Positions 26,602-33,550 of a stretch of DNA of 42,450 nt are shown here, piece after piece. Each line of letters starts with the position of its first letter. Position 1 is the first letter of the stretch. The stretch lies in NCBI GenBank assembly GCA_007693335.1, contig REDU01000086.1, positions 1 through 42,450 on the forward strand, read 5' to 3'. Both the position numbers and the translations under genes were made by a program. Origin of the DNA: Ilumatobacter sp. GTDB lineage: Bacteria > Actinomycetota > Acidimicrobiia > Acidimicrobiales > Ilumatobacteraceae. Below the pieces are notes generated by a model. That model did not search any database. It was given only the letters and a program-made list of their open reading frames with translations, and was not told the origin of the DNA.

Positions 26602-26655
26602 TCAGAGCGCCACCGGCGTCCCCCGCCCCCAGGTGCTGACAACGAAGTCGGTCAT
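26602..26655 (-). pseudogene. Truncated alpha/beta hydrolase start (17 codons) with intact ribosome site
   Basis: The reading frame MTDFVVSTWGRGTPVAL followed by a stop begins at ATG 26655. It is preceded by a strong AGGAGGAGG Shine-Dalgarno. The peptide looks like the first strand of an alpha/beta hydrolase, just before the usual VHG oxyanion motif, and is cut there. It probably marks an internal deletion of a former gene. An alternative is a short translated leader for the downstream oxidoreductase gene. Confidence 0.5.
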
Positions 26656-26692
26656 GATTGGCCTCCTCCTTCAGTCAACGATCTCTGAGTCT

Positions 26693-27523
26693 TCAGGCAG
26701 GCTCGGGCGTGCCCTCGAGGAAGCTGATGAGTTCACGAGCAACAGCCTCGGGAGCGATCCCTGGTGCTCCATGCCCGGCGCCGGGGATGATCCGGTTCTC
26801 CGCATTGGGCGCATGCTCGACCACATGCCGGTTGCCGCGCTCGAACACGGGCGGCGTCCGCTCGCCCTGTAGCAGCAGGACGGGCACGGTGACGGTGGCC
26901 AGCAGGTCGGGATCGGTCATGCTCGGTCCGTTGGGATCGAGGTTCTCGAAGAGACGGACATCGGCAGGGACGCTGGGTGCGGCGACCTCATGGCGACCGT
27001 TGGCGATGGCGGCCTCGAGCTCGTCGTCGTTGAGCACGACGCCCATGAACACCCGCGCCGCCTCTTCCGGGCGACCCTGCTCAACCTCGACGGCCATGCG
27101 CTCCACCGTGTCCATGAAGCCGCCCATGAACTCCTCGTCCCATTCCTCGAGGACCGCCGGCTCATGGGCGATGACGGACGACACCGAATCGCTGGATGCC
27201 GCGGCGCCGAGTGCCATCATCCCGCCCCCGGACCAGCCGAACATCGGCACGGGCTGCCCGATGCTGTCGACGTAGGCCGTCACGTCTTCGAGCAGGCGCT
27301 CCGGCCGGTAGTCGTCGGCGTCGGCGCTGAGCCCACGGCCTCGGGTGCTCGGCAGGAAGCAGGTGAATCGGTCGGTCAGATGTGGAAGCAGTTCGTCGAA
27401 GGCGGTCTCGCCGCTGTACATCGCACCGTGGAGCAGGACCAGCGGTGGGCCCTGTCCCACGACGCGGCCGGCGATCTCGGTCCCGTCGGCGGAGACGGTT
27501 CGATGGATTGTGTCTGCGCTCAT
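26693..27523 (-). CDS. Alpha/beta fold hydrolase
   Basis: A 276-residue hydrolase. The oxyanion motif is LVLLHGAM (residues about 28-35), the nucleophile elbow is GWSGGG, and the catalytic His is in PGAGHGAPG near residue 251. The acid is probably Asp in the strand around residue 220-230, but I could not fix it. A tryptophan/methionine-rich cap region lies between about 125 and 190. Substrate is unknown. There is an AAAGGAG Shine-Dalgarno before the ATG at 27523. It is the first gene of a run leading to the imine-reductase-like gene. The 247 bp upstream show no recognisable gene. Confidence 0.88.
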   Translation of the reverse strand: MSADTIHRTVSADGTEIAGRVVGQGPPLVLLHGAMYSGETAFDELLPHLTDRFTCFLPSTRGRGLSADADDYRPERLLEDVTAYVDSIGQPVPMFGWSGGGMMALGAAASSDSVSSVIAHEPAVLEEWDEEFMGGFMDTVERMAVEVEQGRPEEAARVFMGVVLNDDELEAAIANGRHEVAAPSVPADVRLFENLDPNGPSMTDPDLLATVTVPVLLLQGERTPPVFERGNRHVVEHAPNAENRIIPGAGHGAPGIAPEAVARELISFLEGTPEPA

Positions 27524-27770
27524 CGTGCGCTCCTTTGGCTCGGGCCGGCTCAGCGGTCCCAGGCGCCAGCCGGCGCTTCAGCTCGAGGTCGTCGTGTCGT
27601 GGGATTCGGACCCTGCCCGTCCCCCCGGTGACCGGTGGCAGCCGGTGACGTCGGTGGTCGACCAGGCCCGTCCACTGAGGGGACACGAGCGCCTGTCGCT
27701 TTCGTGTCCCGCGTGCCCGCGTCGCAGGCACCGGGTGATTCCACGGTACGCGCGACCACTACGGCAGTCA

Positions 27771-27968
27771 ATGGCTCGCGTCCACAACGGTCGCTGCACC
27801 TCACGCTGGCGGACCTGGATCGCGGTCTACGACGCGTTGGACTTCCTGGCGTCAGGCATGACCAGCGACCAGATCGTGAGCGACTTCCCCGAGTTCACCG
27901 GCGAGCAGGTACGGGCCGTGATCGAGTTCGCGGCGATGCGAGAACGCCGTTTCGCCACCCCGGCGTGA
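27771..27968 (+). pseudogene. DUF433 antitoxin remnant
   Basis: A 65-codon frame whose last 50 residues (YDALDFLASGMTSDQIVSDF, then PEFTGEQVRAVIEFAA) are a clear DUF433 C-terminal half, a winged-helix-like antitoxin family. The expected N-terminal part (the GxPxIxGTR region) is missing or frameshifted; only CTSRWRTWIAV stands in its place. No Shine-Dalgarno was seen. The stop overlaps the GTG of the following toxin remnant (GTGA), which is the normal coupling of this antitoxin-toxin pair. It is most likely inactive. Confidence 0.6.
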
Positions 27969-28085
27969 GTCTTCTGTTCGACCAGTACCTGTCATGACAC
28001 CTGCTTGACCAGTTGGCGGTCGAGTATCCCGACAGTCGATGTCACCGACGTCGGCCTCGAGACCGCAACCGACCCGGCTGATTGA
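27965..28085 (+). pseudogene. DUF5615 PIN-like toxin remnant
   Basis: From GTG 27965 the frame reads VSLLFDQYLS, then a TGA at 27995-27997, then HLLDQLAVEYPDS. After a shift of frame near 28033 it reads VDVTDVGLETATDPAD, then stop. Joined together these match the beginning of DUF5615 PIN-like proteins (LLFDENLS, F-P-x-S, DVGL-x-x-A-T-D). The rest, with the KDxDF-type residues, is gone. One stop, one frameshift and a truncation make it a dead toxin gene partnered with the DUF433 remnant. Confidence 0.6.
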
Positions 28086-28214
28086 GACTTGTGTTGGCGC
28101 TGCGGGTCGGAAGGCACATTGTGTAGACCCCGTGCGTCGACCCCGTGGGGGAAGTGGTTCGCTGCGGCCGTCAGCCCGCTGTTCGTCGACAGAGGGTCCG
28201 ATCTCAGCGGACCG

Positions 28215-28385
28215 ATGTCAGCGGTGACAGGCGCTGACGGTCCGATCGACACAGACGAGCTTCGTGAACTCGTGAGCGCCGCCTCTGAATGTGCTGTCGA
28301 GGCCGGAGCTCCTCCGATCCATACCGAGTGGTCCTGGGAGGGTGCTGGCTCGCAACCTTGCAGCAGAGCCCTGACACGCCACTGA
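28215..28385 (+). CDS. Possible small hypothetical protein
   Basis: A 56-codon frame with protein-like composition in its middle (IDTDELRELVSAASECAVEA). No family is recognised and no Shine-Dalgarno is seen. It could be a small gene or another decayed remnant of this degenerate stretch. Bases 28386-28500 hold nothing recognisable. Confidence 0.2.
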   Translation: MSAVTGADGPIDTDELRELVSAASECAVEAGAPPIHTEWSWEGAGSQPCSRALTRH

Positions 28386-28500
28386 GATCTGCCCGACCCG
28401 CCATCGCCACCCTCCCGGTGAGGAAGAAGTCGCCGGTTCGTCGCGAACGTCTCGGCTCTGCGCCAGTCGAACGATTGCCGGCATCGGCATCACAACGCGG

Positions 28501-29049
28501 TCAGTTCAGTTCGCCGACGGGCCGCAGGAGTTCCGCCGGTACCCATTCGCGCTCCCAGTCGTCGAAGCGGGCTGGCTCGACATCGTCTCGCAGGAGATGA
28601 CCGATCCACAGCTCCCCACGATCGTTCCGGATCGGGGTGAGAACGTCAGAGCCGCGGTTTGCGAACGTCACGACACACCGCTGTCCGTTCGGCATTTCGT
28701 AGATCGTCCCGACCGAACCCAGCGGGCCGTACCGAACCGATGACGGCAACTCCTGACGCTCGAACACGACGATTGGTCTACTACGACTGCATGGCGCAGC
28801 GAGTCGCCCTTCGCCTCGAGTTCGGCTGATGCCTGACCCGGCAGCGTGGATCGGCTGCGGGTTGTTGGACATCCCATTGCTCGAACCAACGTGCCCCGCA
28901 CAGAAGGTGAGTCGGTCGGGGCTCTTCGTCCTCGGAGGGCTGATGATGATGGTGCCGATCGTTGCCAGGGCGCCACCAGCGGTAAATCCGAGCAAGCCGA
29001 TCCACAGCGGGTCCTTCTTCTTCACTCTCTTCGTGAACCAGCTCAGCAA
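28501..29049 (-). CDS. Hypothetical protein with one N-terminal membrane segment
   Basis: A 182-residue protein. A Lys/Arg-rich start (FTKRVKKK) is followed by one hydrophobic segment (about residues 14-37; WIGLLGFTAGGALATIGTII), giving an N-in anchor. The remainder is hydrophilic and ends in a compact region (SVGTIYEMPNGQRCVVTFAN, then LWIGHLLRDDVEPARFDDW). The start is TTG at 29049 with a GAGGA Shine-Dalgarno about 8 nt upstream; the GTG at 29025 is an alternative. No family is recognised. It lies next to toxin-antitoxin genes in the likely accessory region. The codon use looks less GC-biased than that of neighbouring core genes by eye. Confidence 0.5.
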   Translation of the reverse strand: MLSWFTKRVKKKDPLWIGLLGFTAGGALATIGTIIISPPRTKSPDRLTFCAGHVGSSNGMSNNPQPIHAAGSGISRTRGEGRLAAPCSRSRPIVVFERQELPSSVRYGPLGSVGTIYEMPNGQRCVVTFANRGSDVLTPIRNDRGELWIGHLLRDDVEPARFDDWEREWVPAELLRPVGELN

Positions 29050-29126
29050 GTCGGCTTCCTCGGGTCAACTGCCCGCTGACGACGACGTTGCTCAGGTCTT
29101 TGGACCGCTGGGGTGCGATGGCCTCG

Positions 29127-29546
29127 TCAGCTCCAGGGATTGATGAGATCGAGACCCTCGAAACGTTGGAAGTCCTTGAGGTCTCGGGTCACGACGGTCA
29201 TGTCGTGGACCAGGGCGGTCGCGGCGATGAGAGCGTCGCGGAACGGCGCCGGATCCGGTACGTGCAACGCAGCGGCGCGACGAGCGATTCGCTCGTCCAC
29301 CGGGAGCACTCGGCTCTTGAACGCCGCGGCAACGCTCTGGTCGAGCCATGCACGCAGCAGCGCTCCCTGCGCAGGATCGGAACGCTCCAGCAGCAACACG
29401 CCGTGCTCGAGTTCGTGGATCGTGATCGCCGAGATGAACAGCTCGACCGACCGGACTTGTTCGGCCCACGTGGCAACACCCGGGTCCGCCTTGCCGCTTC
29501 GGACCTTTCGGAGTTCGGACACGATGTTCGTGTCCAGAACGAACAT
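29127..29546 (-). CDS. PIN-domain toxin ribonuclease (VapC/FitB-like)
   Basis: A 139-residue PIN-domain protein. Acidic catalytic residues are visible at Asp5 (MFVLDTN), in the ITIHELEHG segment (Glu), in PFRDALIAATA (Asp) and in TRDLKDF (Asp). This is the standard four-acid set of VapC/FitB toxins, which cleave tRNA or rRNA when freed from their antitoxin. The start ATG at 29546 overlaps the antitoxin stop by one base (TGATG); a GTG one codon earlier is also possible. The gene looks intact and is the second gene of a two-gene module. Confidence 0.9.
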   Translation of the reverse strand: MFVLDTNIVSELRKVRSGKADPGVATWAEQVRSVELFISAITIHELEHGVLLLERSDPAQGALLRAWLDQSVAAAFKSRVLPVDERIARRAAALHVPDPAPFRDALIAATALVHDMTVVTRDLKDFQRFEGLDLINPWS

Positions 29547-29797
29547 CACTCGAACGTTGCCGGCTGCGCCACCTCGGTGCTCTTCGGCGCATCGAACTCG
29601 ACGTCTGCGACCCCTGCCGGCTCGGCGAGCAGGTCGAGTGCTCGGTGTGGTCCGACCAGTTCTTCATAGGCGTCGAAGGTCAACAGCACGTGGGCCGGCC
29701 GGCCCCTGTCGGTGATGTAGACGGGGCCGTTCTCGGCGGCCTTCTTGGCCCCGCTGGTGTCTTGATTGAATTCTCGGCTGCTCACCTGCGTCGTCAT
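29546..29797 (-). CDS. Phd/YefM-type antitoxin
   Basis: An 83-residue antitoxin. The N-terminal DNA-binding part reads VSSREFNQDTSGAKKAA, then GPVYITDRGRPAHVLL, a typical Phd/YefM core. The C-terminal tail (about residues 55-83; acidic, Ala/Pro-rich) should wrap the PIN toxin. The start ATG at 29797 has a GGAGG site 5 nt upstream; the GTG two codons earlier overlaps that site. A 10-bp palindrome lies just upstream, fitting autorepression. Confidence 0.88.
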   Translation of the reverse strand: MTTQVSSREFNQDTSGAKKAAENGPVYITDRGRPAHVLLTFDAYEELVGPHRALDLLAEPAGVADVEFDAPKSTEVAQPATFE

Positions 29798-29808
29798 CGA
29801 CACCTCCG

Positions 29809-29818
29809 TGTAGCTACA
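29809..29818. promoter_or_regulatory. Palindromic operator of the toxin-antitoxin operon
   Basis: TGTAGCTACA is a perfect 10-bp palindrome. On the minus strand it follows a TAATGT -10-like box (29824-29829) and precedes the GGAGG site (29803-29807), so it spans the probable transcription start. This is the usual place for Phd-type autoregulation. Confidence 0.55.
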
Positions 29819-29829
29819 TCTCTACATTA

Positions 29830-30074
29830 GGCGTGAGGCCCGGGCGTGACAACCAAGCTCGGATGGCCGGATCTACGTCGTCTACCGGCACCTGATCGCG
29901 GACGCCCGAACCTGCACAACCTGACATCAAAGGGTCCGGGAGGACACCAGGGAAACGACTCATCAGCCAGCGCGGCCGGCTCTCATCCCTACAGACCGGC
30001 TCTTCGGCGAAGTCACTCCCGGACCCCACCAGCAACGCTACGCCCACCGGAGTCGTCGTCGTCGTTCAGATGGC
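29830..30074. other. Stretch without a recognisable gene
   Basis: About 245 bp between the antitoxin promoter and the next candidate frame. Short protein-like fragments occur in more than one frame (for example GRIYVVYRHLIADAR on the plus strand near 29871-29915), suggesting decayed coding sequence. No complete gene can be supported. Confidence 0.4.
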
Positions 30075-30536
30075 TCACTTGGCGTGGCGCCGAGGCGGTG
30101 ACTGGGAAGTCGAGCTGGGTCGCCGGTGGCGGCCCGGCGGCCGAACATCCGCAGGGGTGCGAGACATCCGCCGCGAGTCAGCCGCCCGCTGGGCTCTTCT
30201 TTGCTCGAGCAGCGCACACCCGAATCCGTTGACGGGTTGAATGGACGACCGCCTGCGGTCGGTCGGTGAATGCGGCGAGCGGTGTCTCGAGAGGGCCGTC
30301 GAGCAATCCGACCACTCGTCGATCCAGAGTCGAGCTTGGCCTCGCGCCGTCGGGCGCATGAGGACGATCTGGTGGCGCGCCCGTTCGATTGCGGTAGGTG
30401 GGTCGCTGACGGTCTTTCCGGCGGTCGCGTCGGCGAGCCACAGGCTGCGACGATCTTCGCGGCGGAGCCGTTCGGTGCGACGCTTCAGCGCTTCGAGGTC
30501 TTGGCGCCGGCGGTGGGTGCCGATCGATGTGTACAT
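30075..30536 (-). CDS. Possible hypothetical protein downstream of the recombinase remnant
   Basis: A 153-codon frame whose first half is protein-like and helical (RRQDLEALKRRTERLRREDR, then RSLWLADATAG), while the second half is Arg/Ser/Pro-rich and may be non-coding. ATG at 30536 begins 14 bp after the recombinase remnant ends; no Shine-Dalgarno is seen. No family is recognised. It could be a passenger gene of the same old mobile element. Confidence 0.3.
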   Translation of the reverse strand: MYTSIGTHRRRQDLEALKRRTERLRREDRRSLWLADATAGKTVSDPPTAIERARHQIVLMRPTARGQARLWIDEWSDCSTALSRHRSPHSPTDRRRSSIQPVNGFGCALLEQRRAQRAADSRRMSRTPADVRPPGRHRRPSSTSQSPPRRHAK

Positions 30537-30549
30537 ACACGGCGGGGAC

Positions 30550-30966
30550 GTCGAGAAGGGTCGCAGCGCGCTTGGCCGTCGCTCGATCACGCTCCTTGTG
30601 GGAGCGGACGTAGCCGGCGGTCGTCGTGGTGGAACGGTGACCGACGTGGCGGGCGATGTCGTCGAGGGGCACGCCGTCCTCGCTCATCGCTGTGACGACG
30701 GTGCGCCGGCCGACGTGGGTGCCGAGGCCCGTCGTGTCGATGCCGAGCGCGGCCGCCTTCGACCGCACGAGCTCGTCGATGTGCTGGCGGGCCACGATCC
30801 CGCCATCGTCGGTCGTGAACACGAGGTCGAGGCGTTCGCCGTCGAAGACCTGGGTCTGCCACGCCGGGCCCGCCACCAGGCGCTCGGCGGCGTGGGTCGC
30901 GCGGTGGGCGCGGAGGCGGTCGACCACGCCCGGCAAGAGGTAGTGGACACCCTCACCCGCCACCCC
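30550..30966 (-). pseudogene. Tyrosine recombinase (integrase) catalytic-domain remnant
   Basis: About 139 codons of the C-terminal catalytic domain survive. Visible are a helix LLPGVVDRLRAHRATHAAER, then HVGRR (the H-x-x-R pair), DIARHVGHRS (third catalytic His) and TTTTAGY (the nucleophile Tyr). The N-terminal core-binding domain and the first catalytic Arg are absent; the match fades about 55 bp from the tRNA-Ser gene. The open frame continues at both ends but reads through the tRNA on one side and into Arg-rich sequence on the other. It is a dead integrase beside the 3' end of a tRNA gene, as expected for an old integrated island. Confidence 0.75.
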
Positions 30967-31016
30967 TGTATGAACAGCATCGCGACGACGACGCCGTAGC
31001 GGGCCCCGAAACCCCA

Positions 31017-31032
31017 TCAGCGGAACGGGAGG
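31017..31032. repeat. 16-bp direct repeat at the tRNA-Ser(UGA) 3' end (candidate att site)
   Basis: Identical to 12079-12094 in the same orientation. It covers the last 12 bases of the tRNA-Ser gene (T-stem end, acceptor stem, discriminator) and 4 bases beyond it, a typical crossover segment for tyrosine integrases. Confidence 0.45.
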
Positions 31033-31103
31033 GATTCGAACCCCCGGGCCTTGCGGCCTCCCGCTTTCAAGGCGGGTGCAATTGTCCACTCTGCCACCGT
31101 TCC
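31021..31103 (-). tRNA. tRNA-Ser (anticodon UGA)
   Basis: On the minus strand the acceptor stem GGAACGG pairs with CCGTTCC. The anticodon stem CCCGC/GCGGG encloses CTTGAAA with anticodon TGA. A long variable arm (AGGCCGCAAGGCCC) and the T-loop TTCGAAT confirm a class II serine tRNA. It is 83 nt long, and CCA is not encoded. The integrase remnant lies just beyond its 3' end. Confidence 0.95.
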
Positions 31104-31169
31104 GGCACCGACGATACCCGCCTCGTCACCGACGGACGCCCGCCGTGCGGGTTACACTCGGGCGCTTCC

Positions 31170-31258
31170 GGAGAGGTGCCAGAGCGGCCGAATGGGACGC
31201 CCTGCTAAGGCGTTGACCGCCGTGAGGTGGTCCGTGGGTTCAAATCCCACCCTCTCCG
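31170..31258 (+). tRNA. tRNA-Ser (anticodon GCU)
   Basis: The acceptor stem GGAGAGG pairs with CCTCTCC. The anticodon loop CTGCTAA has anticodon GCT. A long variable arm (GACCGCCGTGAGGTGGTC region) and T-loop TTCAAAT mark a class II serine tRNA. It is 89 nt long, and CCA is not encoded. It is divergent from tRNA-Ser(UGA), 66 bp away. Confidence 0.95.
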
Positions 31259-31404
31259 CTCCGCTCGGGCCGGGTCCTCGTGACTCGGCCCGTGGCGCGT
31301 GTGGCCACCGGGCCCGTGTCGCATCGATGACGGAAATGTTGCGATTCCATGACGGAGGCGCGAGACTGCGCCCCCGTGCCCGGAACAGTGGCACTGCTCC
31401 GCCC

Positions 31405-32925
31405 ATGTCGTCGCACCAGCCCCCCTCCCGCCGCCGTCACCGCGAGGTCGACGCGGCCCTCCCGCTCTCGTTCACGGCCGATGCCGACGAACCCGACCGC
31501 GATGCGCTCGCGTCGCTGGCATCGGGACGTCACGACCCCGCCGCCACCACGCCCGATGGTCGCAGCGATCAGGACTGGCTGGCGGAGGCCGCCGGCGTGG
31601 TCGATCCCGACTCGACGCGCGAGTTCTGGGGCGATGGACCCGGATGGCGTCGCAGCGGCGAGATCGAGCGGATGGGTCGCCGTCGCACGAGGACCACGTC
31701 GTCGACGAGTCGGAAATCCCGTACCCCACTGCGTCGCTCGGCACCGGCATCGGCCACGACCGGATCGATCCAGCGGACGCGCACCCACCGGGTCGTGGAC
31801 GCCGGCTCCCCCGAGCCGTCGGGGCGCGCGCCTGCCGAGGCCGAGGGTCCGCCGGAGGCCCGCCCCGAACGAGTCGGGCTCGGAGCGATCGACCCACTCC
31901 TGCGCCGCCTCGGTGCCATCGTGATGGTGGGCGTGCTGCTCGTCCCGGTCGTTCTGGCGCTGCGGTCGTCCTCTGGTGAGGGCAGCGTTGGGCTCCGCAC
32001 CCTGGCCTCGGGCGAGATGGCCGATGTGCTCCCGCTCGGCGCGCTGGGCCGGAGCGTCTCGGGCAGCGGATCGCCAGCGGCCACGCCTCCCCCCGTCGAC
32101 GCCACGGCGGCCGACGACCTGGCCGACGATGTTGCGGCCGACGATGTTGCGGTCGACGACGTTGCGCTCGATGAAGTGCCGGTCGACCCCGTGGCCGTGT
32201 CGTGCGGTCTGGACTACACCGTGGTGGCTGGCGACTACTGGCTCCGTCTCGCCGAGGAGTCTGGCGCCGACCTCGCGGACGTGCTCGGCGTCAACGCGGC
32301 CACCATCGAGACCCCCCTCTACCCCGGCGACGAGATCTGCCTGCCAGCGGGAGCGAGCCGACCCGCTCCGCCCACAACGGTTCCGGTCACCACCGCCCCG
32401 GCAACCACGGCTCCGGCGACCACGGCGGCTGTGAGCGCCGACTCGAGTGCGTCGTCGAATTCGGGTTCCGGCGTCGGCTCGTCACCCGAGGCCTCGTCGT
32501 CGGCCTCGTCGTCATCTGGTACGACCGCCTCGACTGCACCACCGGCCACCACGGTTCCGGCCACCACGGTTCCGGCCACCACGGTTCCGGCCACGACCGT
32601 GCCGGCCACCACCGCGCCGCCGCCGGTCTCGAATGCGTCGCCGGAACAGGTCCGCCAGATGATCCGCGAGGTCTTCCCCGAGGATCAGCACGAGATGGCG
32701 ATCAACGTGGCCCGCCGGGAGAGCAGCCTGCGGGCGAATGCCTACAACGGTTGGTGCTGCCACGGCATCTTCCAGATCCACTGGCAGGCGCACCGGAGCT
32801 GGTTGCAGGGCCAGGGCATCACCTCGTCGAACCAGCTCTACGACGCCCGCACCAACATCGAGTTGGCGTACCAGATCTACCTGCGCGCCGGTGGCTGGGG
32901 CCCGTGGAGCCAGACCGCCTACTGA
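31405..32925 (+). CDS. Membrane-anchored LysM and lysozyme-like (SLT) cell-wall enzyme
   Basis: A 506-residue protein. An Arg-rich cytoplasmic N-terminal part (about residues 1-170) precedes one membrane segment (LGAIVMVGVLLVPVVLAL). Outside lie a Gly/Ser/Asp-rich linker, one LysM peptidoglycan-binding domain (DYTVVAGDYWLRLAEESGAD, then LYPGDEICLPAG), a Thr/Pro/Ser-rich spacer with TTVPA repeats, and a C-terminal lysozyme-like transglycosylase domain (INVARRESSLRANAYNG, the likely catalytic Glu in RRES, then CHGIFQIHWQAHR). It should cut or remodel peptidoglycan. Start: ATG 31405 is a compromise; ATG 31327 in the same frame is possible, and neither has a clear ribosome site or -10 box. Confidence 0.82.
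   Translation: MSSHQPPSRRRHREVDAALPLSFTADADEPDRDALASLASGRHDPAATTPDGRSDQDWLAEAAGVVDPDSTREFWGDGPGWRRSGEIERMGRRRTRTTSSTSRKSRTPLRRSAPASATTGSIQRTRTHRVVDAGSPEPSGRAPAEAEGPPEARPERVGLGAIDPLLRRLGAIVMVGVLLVPVVLALRSSSGEGSVGLRTLASGEMADVLPLGALGRSVSGSGSPAATPPPVDATAADDLADDVAADDVAVDDVALDEVPVDPVAVSCGLDYTVVAGDYWLRLAEESGADLADVLGVNAATIETPLYPGDEICLPAGASRPAPPTTVPVTTAPATTAPATTAAVSADSSASSNSGSGVGSSPEASSSASSSSGTTASTAPPATTVPATTVPATTVPATTVPATTAPPPVSNASPEQVRQMIREVFPEDQHEMAINVARRESSLRANAYNGWCCHGIFQIHWQAHRSWLQGQGITSSNQLYDARTNIELAYQIYLRAGGWGPWSQTAY
32544..32618. repeat. 15-bp tandem repeat coding for TTVPA units
   Basis: Five copies of a unit like ggccaccacggttcc (three exact, two diverged) encode the Thr/Val/Pro/Ala spacer between the LysM and lysozyme-like domains. 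Copy number is likely to vary between strains. Confidence 0.85.
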
Positions 32926-32977
32926 CCGGGGTCTGCCGCATCCCCGGTCGAACGAGTACACTCCACTGCCGGCATCA

Positions 32978-33050
32978 GCGCCCGTAGCTCAACGGATAGA
33001 GCATCTGACTACGGATCAGAAGGTTAGGGGTTCGAATCCCTTCGGGCGCG
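32978..33050 (+). tRNA. tRNA-Arg (anticodon ACG)
   Basis: The acceptor stem GCGCCCG pairs with CGGGCGC. The anticodon stem TCTGA/TCAGA encloses CTACGGA with anticodon ACG. The T-loop is TTCGAAT and the length is 73 nt. CCA is not encoded. A tyrosine recombinase starts about 117 bp downstream on the same strand, so its 3' end is a likely integration site. Confidence 0.95.
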
Positions 33051-33091
33051 CTGGACAGATCAGGTGATCTACCAGGTCTGATACACTTCGA

Positions 33092-33126
33092 GGGCCCCGC
33101 CGAGCCGGCGGGGCCCTCGGGCGTTT
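33092..33126 (+). terminator. Rho-independent-type terminator after tRNA-Arg
   Basis: GGGCCCCGCC and GGCGGGGCCC form a perfect 10-bp stem with a 5-nt loop, followed by tcgggcgtttt. It separates the tRNA from the recombinase gene. Confidence 0.75.
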
Positions 33127-33133
33127 TCGCCCC

Positions 33134-33153
33134 ATGTATGCACGATGTATGCA
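33134..33153. repeat. Two 9-bp direct repeats before the recombinase
   Basis: ATGTATGCA occurs at 33134-33142 and 33145-33153, an 11-bp period (about one helical turn). It lies just before the ribosome site of the recombinase, close to the tRNA-Arg end. It could be an arm-type integrase binding site. Confidence 0.4.
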
Positions 33154-33166
33154 AGGGAGGCCCACG

Positions 33167-33550
33167 ATGGCCTGGAAGCAGAGTGGACATCCGGCGGTGC
33201 AGAAGCAGCGCGACAAATGGGTGGTCCGGGTCGACGGAATCGACACCGAATCGGGTCGCCGCCGCCCGAGACAGGTCGGCACCTACCCGTCGCGTCGATC
33301 GGCGCAGGCAGCAGCCTCGGCGTTCACCGCTGCCGGCGAGGTGGCGGCCGAGCGAGAGACGGTCGGTCACCTCGTCGACCAGTGGGTCGCCGGCAAGGTC
33401 GACGTGTCGAACAAGACCCGACTGCAGTACGAGTGGGCGGCTGGTCACATCCGCACAGGGATCGGCGGGGTTCGCATCGACCGGCTCGAGCGTGCCGACG
33501 TCGCTCGGTGGTTCGACCAGCTCGCCACCGAGGGCCGGTTCTCCCGATGA
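33167..33550 (+). pseudogene. Tyrosine recombinase, N-terminal part (split gene)
   Basis: A 127-residue frame holding the N-terminal beta-sheet arm-binding region (DKWVVRVDGIDTESGRRRPR, then QVGTYPSRRSA) and the core-binding SAM-like domain (VGHLVDQWVAGKVDVSNKTR, then IGGVRIDRLERADVARWFDQL). The start ATG at 33167 has a strong AGGGAGG site. It ends at TGA 33548-33550, where related integrases would continue, and the catalytic domain follows in another frame. After the TGA this frame still reads SIQ, matching the usual S-R-x-S-I-Q continuation, so one stop and one small indel separate the two parts. It may be a pseudogene, or two coupled subunits. Confidence 0.75.

Noticed and set aside
30178-31089. 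Single 303-codon gene for the recombinase frame
   Set aside because: The long frame runs through the tRNA-Ser gene at one end and Arg/Pro-rich sequence at the other. Only the middle matches a tyrosine recombinase.
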